From positions 1 through 16,923 of the forward strand of contig CAYXYS010000009.1 of NCBI GenBank assembly GCA_964469735.1: a stretch of DNA of 16,923 nucleotides. Reading direction: 5' to 3'. The DNA comes from JACOYH01 sp964469735. Its GTDB lineage: Bacteria > Patescibacteriota > Minisyncoccia > Minisyncoccales > MHMH01. The notes beneath the pieces are model-generated. The model did not search any database, had not been told where the DNA came from, and saw only the letters and a list, made by a program, of their open reading frames with translations. The position numbers were made by a program, and so were the translations under genes. Below are positions 12,938 to 16,923 of this stretch, in pieces (within the stretch, counting starts at the first letter, position 1; the number at the start of each line of letters is the position of its first letter).

Positions 12938-14272
12938 AATCCATCAATTTTCAAGTCTTATGATATAAGGGGTCTTTATCCCGATCAAATTAACAAAGAA
13001 ACTGCCCGCCTCATCGGTCGGGCAACAGCGGAGTTTTTGGGAGTTACTATGCCCAAGATTGTGGTCGGCAGAGACAACCGGCTTTCCAGCCCCAATATTC
13101 ACCGAGGTTTGGTTTCCGGGCTAGTCGATTCCGGAGCCTTGGTAACCGACATTGGATTGGCGCCTACGCCTCTTTTATATTGGGCTTGCGCTCGCTACGG
13201 TTTTGACGGGGGAATAAGTATTACCGCTTCCCATAACCCGCCTGACTACAACGGCTTAAAAATAGTGAAAAAAGGCGCTGTTCCCATTGGTGGGCAGTCG
13301 GGACTCAAAAAAATTAGGGAATTGGCCGCGAAAGAAAATTTCGGAGAAAAAAAGAAGGGAAGCGTTAAAAAAAGAAATGTTTTACCGGAATACATAAAAT
13401 TTAATATGAGAGAATTCCATAAAGCCGATTTTCCAAAAGCAAGTTTGGTTATAGACGCCGCCAATGCCGTTTCTGCCATTTTTCTCCCCCCCATTAAGAA
13501 AAGTTTGCCCGGCAAGGTGCACTTTTTATTTGCCGAGCTGGATGGCAGGTTTCCCAACCATCCGCCCAATCCCTTAATAGAAAAAAATTTAGCCGCCCTT
13601 AAAAGGGAAGTTAAAAAAAAGAAGGCTGATTTGGGTATGGCTTTTGACGGAGACGGGGATAGGGTGATTTTTGTAGATGAAAAAGGGAAAATGGTTCCTC
13701 CCGACTTAGTAACCGCCATAGTGGCTCGTTCAATACTCAAAGACAATCCAAAGCAGAAGATTCTTTACGATTTGCGTTCAAGTAATGCCGTCAAGGAGAT
13801 AATCAAAGAGTCGGGAGGAGTTCCCCTAATGGGGAAAGTCGGCCATGCTTTTATTAAAGCGAGAATGAGGAAGGAGGATATAATTTTCGCGGGAGAATTT
13901 TCCGGACATTATTACCACAAAAAACACTATTTTTGCGAAGCGCCGCTGTTCGTGCTTTTTACCCTGCTTAAGGAAATGACTCGCAATAGAGAACCTTTAT
14001 CGCAAATTATCGGGGCGGTATCTCTTTACAGCCACTCGGGAGAAATTAATTTTGAGGTTAAAGACAAAGACAAGGTTTTAAAGAAGCTGGAAGGGAAATA
14101 TAAGAATGGTAAGATTTTCCGCCTTGATGGTTTGAGGATAGATTTTAAGGAATGGTGGTTCAACGCCAGGGCTTCTCAAACCGAACCTTTGTTGAGGCTG
14201 GTGGTTGAAGCCAAAAGCAAGAAATTGATGGAGCAAAAGAAAAAAGAACTAAGTAAATTGATTTTAACTTAG
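12905..14272 (+). CDS. Phosphomannomutase/phosphoglucomutase family protein
   Basis: This alpha-D-phosphohexomutase interconverts the 1- and 6-phosphates of mannose or glucose, feeding nucleotide-sugar and cell-surface glycan synthesis. All four family signatures are present in order: the phosphoserine loop TASHNPPDYNGLK (about 106-118), the metal loop DGDGDR (about 248-253), the sugar-specificity loop GEFSGHYY (about 332-339) and the phosphate-binding RASQTEPLLRLVVEA (about 419-433). Its 455 residues match the usual manB/algC-type length. The conserved fold begins at NPSIFKSYDIRGLYP. The preceding residues include ISNGV, encoded by a palindromic repeat arm. The ATG lies in TATAATG. GTG at 12914 is another possible start, and the promoter-proximal ATG at 12844 is out of frame. 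It overlaps the end of the convergent HAD gene by 9 bp. Mannose versus glucose specificity cannot be decided. Confidence 0.93.
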   Translation: MNKVNRISNGVNPSIFKSYDIRGLYPDQINKETARLIGRATAEFLGVTMPKIVVGRDNRLSSPNIHRGLVSGLVDSGALVTDIGLAPTPLLYWACARYGFDGGISITASHNPPDYNGLKIVKKGAVPIGGQSGLKKIRELAAKENFGEKKKGSVKKRNVLPEYIKFNMREFHKADFPKASLVIDAANAVSAIFLPPIKKSLPGKVHFLFAELDGRFPNHPPNPLIEKNLAALKREVKKKKADLGMAFDGDGDRVIFVDEKGKMVPPDLVTAIVARSILKDNPKQKILYDLRSSNAVKEIIKESGGVPLMGKVGHAFIKARMRKEDIIFAGEFSGHYYHKKHYFCEAPLFVLFTLLKEMTRNREPLSQIIGAVSLYSHSGEINFEVKDKDKVLKKLEGKYKNGKIFRLDGLRIDFKEWWFNARASQTEPLLRLVVEAKSKKLMEQKKKELSKLILT

Positions 14273-14731
14273 TTCCTTTAAGACGCTTAAATCCTCCTTG
14301 TTCCGGTAGTGAATTACCCGCACTCCCGGAATTTTTTTTAAGATTCCCTCCACCAGTGTCAGTTGGTCCTCCACGTAGAAATCGCAATGGTATTCCAGTA
14401 TGGCGCGCGCCTTGAATTCCAGCGGGCTCTCTCCTTTTTTGGGAACAGCTATTTGATTAAAACTCACCTCGTTCTCTACGAGCCATTCCTTTGCTTTCTT
14501 GCTTCCGTCTCCCAAGGCATAGCTGATAATTACTATCGGGTGGCCTCTGGAATGAAGCTGGCGCATCAATTCTTTCACTTCCTCGTCGGCGAACCTGAGT
14601 TTTCTGTAAACAAGGGTTCCCAGCGGGGTTTTAAGCAGTAAGTTCCATCCTTTTTGGCATTCTCTCAATAAATTATGAAGCCCCAGAGGGGCTTTAGCTA
14701 TGACGCCGTCGACATCGAATCCGATAATCAC
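14264..14731 (-). CDS. HAD-superfamily protein, function unknown
   Basis: This 155-residue protein has the haloacid dehalogenase phosphatase motifs. Motif I is FDVDGVIAK (Asp6 nucleophile, Asp8), motif II is the Ser in IVIIS (Ser70), motif III is probably Lys107, and motif IV is YVEDQ (Glu121, Asp122). The cap is small and helical, as in the 5'(3')-nucleotidase-like HAD proteins, so a small phosphate ester is the likely substrate. That is inference. It starts at GTG (14731-14729), and the choice is supported by AAGGAGG six bases upstream, the only textbook Shine-Dalgarno sequence in the window. It follows dgkA by 40 nt on the same strand and may be in the trpS-dgkA operon. Its 3' end overlaps the phosphomannomutase gene by 9 bp. 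Confidence 0.75.
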   Translation of the reverse strand: MIIGFDVDGVIAKAPLGLHNLLRECQKGWNLLLKTPLGTLVYRKLRFADEEVKELMRQLHSRGHPIVIISYALGDGSKKAKEWLVENEVSFNQIAVPKKGESPLEFKARAILEYHCDFYVEDQLTLVEGILKKIPGVRVIHYRNKEDLSVLKELS

Positions 14732-14737
14732 TAGCCC

Positions 14738-14744
14738 CCTCCTT
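14738..14744 (-). promoter_or_regulatory. Strong Shine-Dalgarno sequence of the HAD gene
   Basis: AAGGAGG on the minus strand lies 6 nt before the GTG start codon. The other gene starts in this window lack such a sequence. It decides the GTG start and suggests this gene is translated independently of dgkA. Confidence 0.8.
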
Positions 14745-14771
14745 ATTCAGTTTTAATGCTACACTTTACTG

Positions 14772-15134
14772 TTAAACCGGCAGTTTGTCAATGAAGATAA
14801 AAATGCCGACAATTGCCGCCATTGCGCAGCTTAAAAGGACTATGGCCGAGCAGATATCCTTTATTTTTTTAACCCTGGGATCGAAATTCGGGCTGTAAAC
14901 ATCCATAATTCTTTCCACTACCGAGTTTATCAATTCGGCGAAAAGAACGAAAAATATTACTATGAAAACAGCCACTTTTTCCAGTGCGGAAAGATTAAAA
15001 TAAAAAGCGGCCAACGCCACGATAATTCCTATAAGAAGTTCAAACTTGAAAGCGTTTTCTTCTCTGAATATGTCTTTCAGTCCGCTTGCCGCGAATTTTA
15101 ACGAAGACGACAGTTTTTTAAAGTCTATAAGCAT
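14772..15134 (-). CDS. dgkA: Diacylglycerol/undecaprenol kinase (DgkA family)
   Basis: This is a small, three-helix inner-membrane lipid kinase that phosphorylates diacylglycerol or, in many Gram-positive bacteria, undecaprenol. It recycles lipid carriers used for cell-wall and glycan export. Key residues match the family: Glu26-Asn27 in REENAFKFEL, Glu67 and Asn70 and Glu74 in AELINSVVERIMD, and Asp93 in KIKDICSA. They line up with E. coli Glu28, Glu69, Asn72, Glu76 and Asp95. Membrane helices lie at about 32-47, 50-72 and 95-116. Length (120 residues) is normal. Only one base separates its ATG from the trpS stop codon, so the two genes are surely co-transcribed and probably translationally coupled. 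Lipid specificity cannot be read from the sequence. Confidence 0.93.
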   Translation of the reverse strand: MLIDFKKLSSSLKFAASGLKDIFREENAFKFELLIGIIVALAAFYFNLSALEKVAVFIVIFFVLFAELINSVVERIMDVYSPNFDPRVKKIKDICSAIVLLSCAMAAIVGIFIFIDKLPV

Positions 15135-15135
15135 T

Positions 15136-16110
15136 TTAAAATAGGCCCATTTTCTTTCTAACCTGAGCCATAGTGGATTGGGCTATTGATCTCGCCCTTT
15201 TTCTTCCTTGTTCCAGTATTTCTCTTACGTAGACTTCTCTGGAGAGAAGCTCTTTTTTCTTCCTTCTATAGGGCTCCAGTTTCAAGATAAGCAGTTCAGC
15301 CAGCCGTTTTTTTAGGTCCGCATAGCCCTTATTGCTGAATTTCTTTTCCAGCTGGGGGATAGATTGGCCGCTGAAAACAGAGTAAATGGTGAGAAGGTTG
15401 GAAATTCCCGCTTTTTTAACCGGGTCGTATTTAATCTTTTTTCCGGTGTCGGTTACCGCCGACATTATTTTCTTTTTAATAACCTCCGGTTCGTCGAAAA
15501 GATAAAGGCATCCTTGCGGAGAGGATTTCGACATTTTCTTTTTCGGGTCGTTAAGGGCCATTATCTTGGCTCCGATTTTAAGAACCAGGGCTTCGGGAAT
15601 CTTGAATGTTTCCCCGTATCTTTGGTTGAATTTCCTGGCTATGTTTTTGGTCAGTTCCAGGTGCTGCTGCTGGTCTTTTCCCACCGGGACCGATTCTGTT
15701 TGGTACAAGAGTATGTCGGCAGCCTGGAGCACCGGATAGTCCAAAAGTCCGGCATTGATGTTCTTCTTGAACTGTTTTGACTTCTCCTTGTATTGGGTCA
15801 TTCTTTCCAATTCTCCCAGGGGAGTGACGGTATTGAGAAGCCAGCAGAGCTCGGCGTGCTCTTTAATTTGGGACTGGACGAAAATAATGCATTTTGCCGG
15901 GTCCAGGCCTGCTGCCAGAAGCTCTATTGCCGTATTCAGTGTTTGCTTTTGGAATTCATCCGGCTTTTGGGGGACGGTCAAGGCATGAAGGTCGGCAATA
16001 AAGAAAATGCACTCTCCTATGGTTTGGAGTTCGTTCCATTGTGAGATTGCCCCGGTATAAGCTCCTATATGTATTGAACCCGTTGGCTGGACGCCAGATA
16101 GAATTCTCAT
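15136..16110 (-). CDS. trpS: Tryptophan--tRNA ligase
   Basis: TrpRS is the class I synthetase that charges tRNA-Trp. It has the HIGH-type motif in QPTGSIHIGAYTGAI (HIGA at 14-17) and an exact KMSKS at 192-196. The family blocks DYPVLQAADILLY and VPVGKDQQQHLELT (about 124-154), which bind tryptophan and form the dimer face, are also present. At 324 residues it is of normal bacterial length. The start ATG at 16110 is supported by the family N terminus (MRILSGVQPTG). No Shine-Dalgarno sequence is visible. A long imperfect hairpin lies in its 5' region (16124-16164). It leads a probable trpS-dgkA(-HAD) operon and follows the RNase J terminator on the same strand. Confidence 0.97.
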   Translation of the reverse strand: MRILSGVQPTGSIHIGAYTGAISQWNELQTIGECIFFIADLHALTVPQKPDEFQKQTLNTAIELLAAGLDPAKCIIFVQSQIKEHAELCWLLNTVTPLGELERMTQYKEKSKQFKKNINAGLLDYPVLQAADILLYQTESVPVGKDQQQHLELTKNIARKFNQRYGETFKIPEALVLKIGAKIMALNDPKKKMSKSSPQGCLYLFDEPEVIKKKIMSAVTDTGKKIKYDPVKKAGISNLLTIYSVFSGQSIPQLEKKFSNKGYADLKKRLAELLILKLEPYRRKKKELLSREVYVREILEQGRKRARSIAQSTMAQVRKKMGLF

Positions 16111-16123
16111 ATGCGAATACAGT

Positions 16124-16164
16124 AAGTACCGAGCACTCAGGTTTAACTGAGTAGCTCCGTACTT
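16124..16164 (-). promoter_or_regulatory. Long imperfect hairpin in the trpS leader
   Basis: On the minus strand AAGTACGGAGCTACTCAG (16164-16147) folds onto CTGAGTGCTCGGTACTT (16140-16124). The stem has 16 paired bases, one G-G mismatch, one bulged T and a 6-nt loop TTAAAC. It ends 13 nt before the trpS ATG and lacks a T-run. It is not a recognisable T-box: the spacer is too short and no T-box core is seen. Confidence 0.6.
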
Positions 16165-16198
16165 GAATAGTTAATTATGAATTTTAGGTGTAAGATTG

Positions 16199-16225
16199 CC
16201 ATAATAAAACCGAGTGCTCGGTTTT
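16199..16225 (-). terminator. Intrinsic terminator of the RNase J gene
   Basis: On the minus strand AAAACCGA-GCAC-TCGGTTTT (16225-16206) is followed by ATT, 8 nt after the RNase J stop codon. The stem is 8 bp with a tetraloop and a T-rich 3' side. Its 5' arm also has 11 nt of perfect complement in the trpS leader hairpin. The remaining 16165-16198 is AT-rich, with no promoter strong enough to list. Confidence 0.7.
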
Positions 16226-16233
16226 CGCTTTGC

Positions 16234-16923
16234 TCAAACTTCGATTACCACCGGCAGTATCATGGGGCGGCGCTGAGTCTTTTGATAGAGAAAGTCGCCG
16301 ATGCGGTTTCTGATGCTGTCTTTAACGTATGACCAGTTTACCGCTCCGCCGGATCCTGTGGATTTGTTGACGATATCTATAACTCGCTTCCTTGTTTCAT
16401 AAAGCAGCTCCTTGGATTCCCTGAGATAAACGAATCCCCTTGATATTATATCAGGAGATCCCTTCACTCTTCCAGTCGTTCTGTCTATAATCGCCACTAT
16501 TACGAACATTCCGTCTTTGGACAGCGTCTGTCTGTCTCTCAATACCACTTCTCCGACGTCGCCGATCCCCAGGCCGTCAACCATGACGTAATTGGATTCA
16601 ACCCGTTCTTTAGTTATGGCTATTTTGTTTTGGTTCAGTTCCACGACCTGTCCGTTTTCTACCACCAGGACGTTCTTTTCGGGAATTCCCTGTTCTTTAG
16701 CTAATTCAGCATGATTGACGAGCATGGAATACTGGCCGTGTATGGGAATGAAAAACTTGGGCTTAATTAACTGCATCATTTGCCTTAATTCATCTCTTTG
16801 GGCGTGGCCTCCTGCGTGAATGTCCATCATTTTATAGTGATAGACTTTAACTTTCTGCCTATAAAGCTGGTCTTTAAGGAATTGCACCGTCCTTTCGTTT
16901 CCGGGTATCACCGAGGAGGAGAG
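16234..16923 (-). CDS. rnj: Ribonuclease J, C-terminal part (runs off window)
   Basis: RNase J is a metallo-beta-lactamase/beta-CASP ribonuclease with 5'-exo- and endonuclease activity in mRNA decay and rRNA maturation. The visible 230 codons begin in SSSVIPGNE, a conserved block in the middle of the enzyme. They contain the late metal/beta-CASP motifs IHAGGHAQRDEL (about 35-46) and PIHGQYSML (about 60-68), then the C-terminal domain ending RRPMILPVVIEV. The GTG at 16911 is an internal Val, not a start, because the open frame and family homology continue to the window edge. Family members are usually around 550-600 residues, so more than half lies outside. It ends in TGA and is followed by a terminator. 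Confidence 0.93.
   Translation of the reverse strand, partial: LSSSVIPGNERTVQFLKDQLYRQKVKVYHYKMMDIHAGGHAQRDELRQMMQLIKPKFFIPIHGQYSMLVNHAELAKEQGIPEKNVLVVENGQVVELNQNKIAITKERVESNYVMVDGLGIGDVGEVVLRDRQTLSKDGMFVIVAIIDRTTGRVKGSPDIISRGFVYLRESKELLYETRKRVIDIVNKSTGSGGAVNWSYVKDSIRNRIGDFLYQKTQRRPMILPVVIEV

Noticed and set aside
16111..16233. T-box riboswitch upstream of trpS
   Set aside because: The spacer is about 123 nt, no T-box core or Stem I motifs are seen, and the hairpin before trpS lacks a T-run.
16909..16911. GTG as the start of a short RNase J-like gene
   Set aside because: The frame continues to the window edge with SSS, matching the family's SSSxIPGNE block, so the GTG is an internal Val.

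Overview
The window is a housekeeping stretch of a bacterial chromosome, most likely from a Candidate Phyla Radiation lineage of Parcubacteria type. That placement is inference. It rests on compact rpoB and rpoC genes, a small NYN-domain protein beside rpoC, an FtsK-recA pair next to an rpsF-ssb-rpsR cluster, almost no Shine-Dalgarno sequences, several promoters placed so close to the start codon that the mRNA would be leaderless, and a palindromic repeat whose translation contains PVRN and SNGV. The code looks standard: TGG encodes Trp and the RNase J gene ends in TGA just before a terminator hairpin.

Layout. 1-562: tail of a TPR-repeat gene whose TPR reading frame continues upstream through two in-frame stops. 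563-781: rpoB leader with a TTGACA/TAGAAT promoter, a hairpin, and a terminator-like hairpin just before rpoB. 782-7645: rpoB and rpoC, closed by a strong terminator. 7699-8193: NYN/PIN-like nuclease with its own terminator. 8357-11574: ftsK (DNA translocase) and recA, each with a recognisable promoter. 11580-12767, minus strand: rpsF-ssb-rpsR, convergent with recA. 12905-14272: phosphomannomutase/phosphoglucomutase-family gene, divergent from rpsF. 14264-16110, minus strand: trpS, dgkA (lipid kinase) and a HAD-fold protein in trpS-to-HAD order. 16234-16923, minus strand: C-terminal part of RNase J, running off the window edge.

The genes cover transcription (RpoB, RpoC), chromosome segregation and recombination (FtsK, RecA, SSB), translation (S6, S18, TrpRS), RNA turnover (RNase J, possibly NYN) and envelope precursors (PMM/PGM, DgkA).

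The most unusual feature is a family of inverted repeats with the core CCCCGTTAGAA/TTCTAACGGGG. Two composite copies lie directly before rpsR and before the phosphomannomutase gene, on opposite strands. Both have the order forward arm, reverse arm, AT-rich stretch ending in TATAATG, reverse arm. In both, the last arm is read in the same frame and gives the N-terminal tetrapeptide SNGV of an otherwise unrelated protein. Both also carry a short ORF beginning in the first arm (NPVRN or DPVRS). This resembles the Rickettsia palindromic elements, which insert in frame into protein genes.

No tRNA, rRNA, CRISPR array, transposase or prophage gene was seen. Every gap between genes is below about 220 bases and is described.
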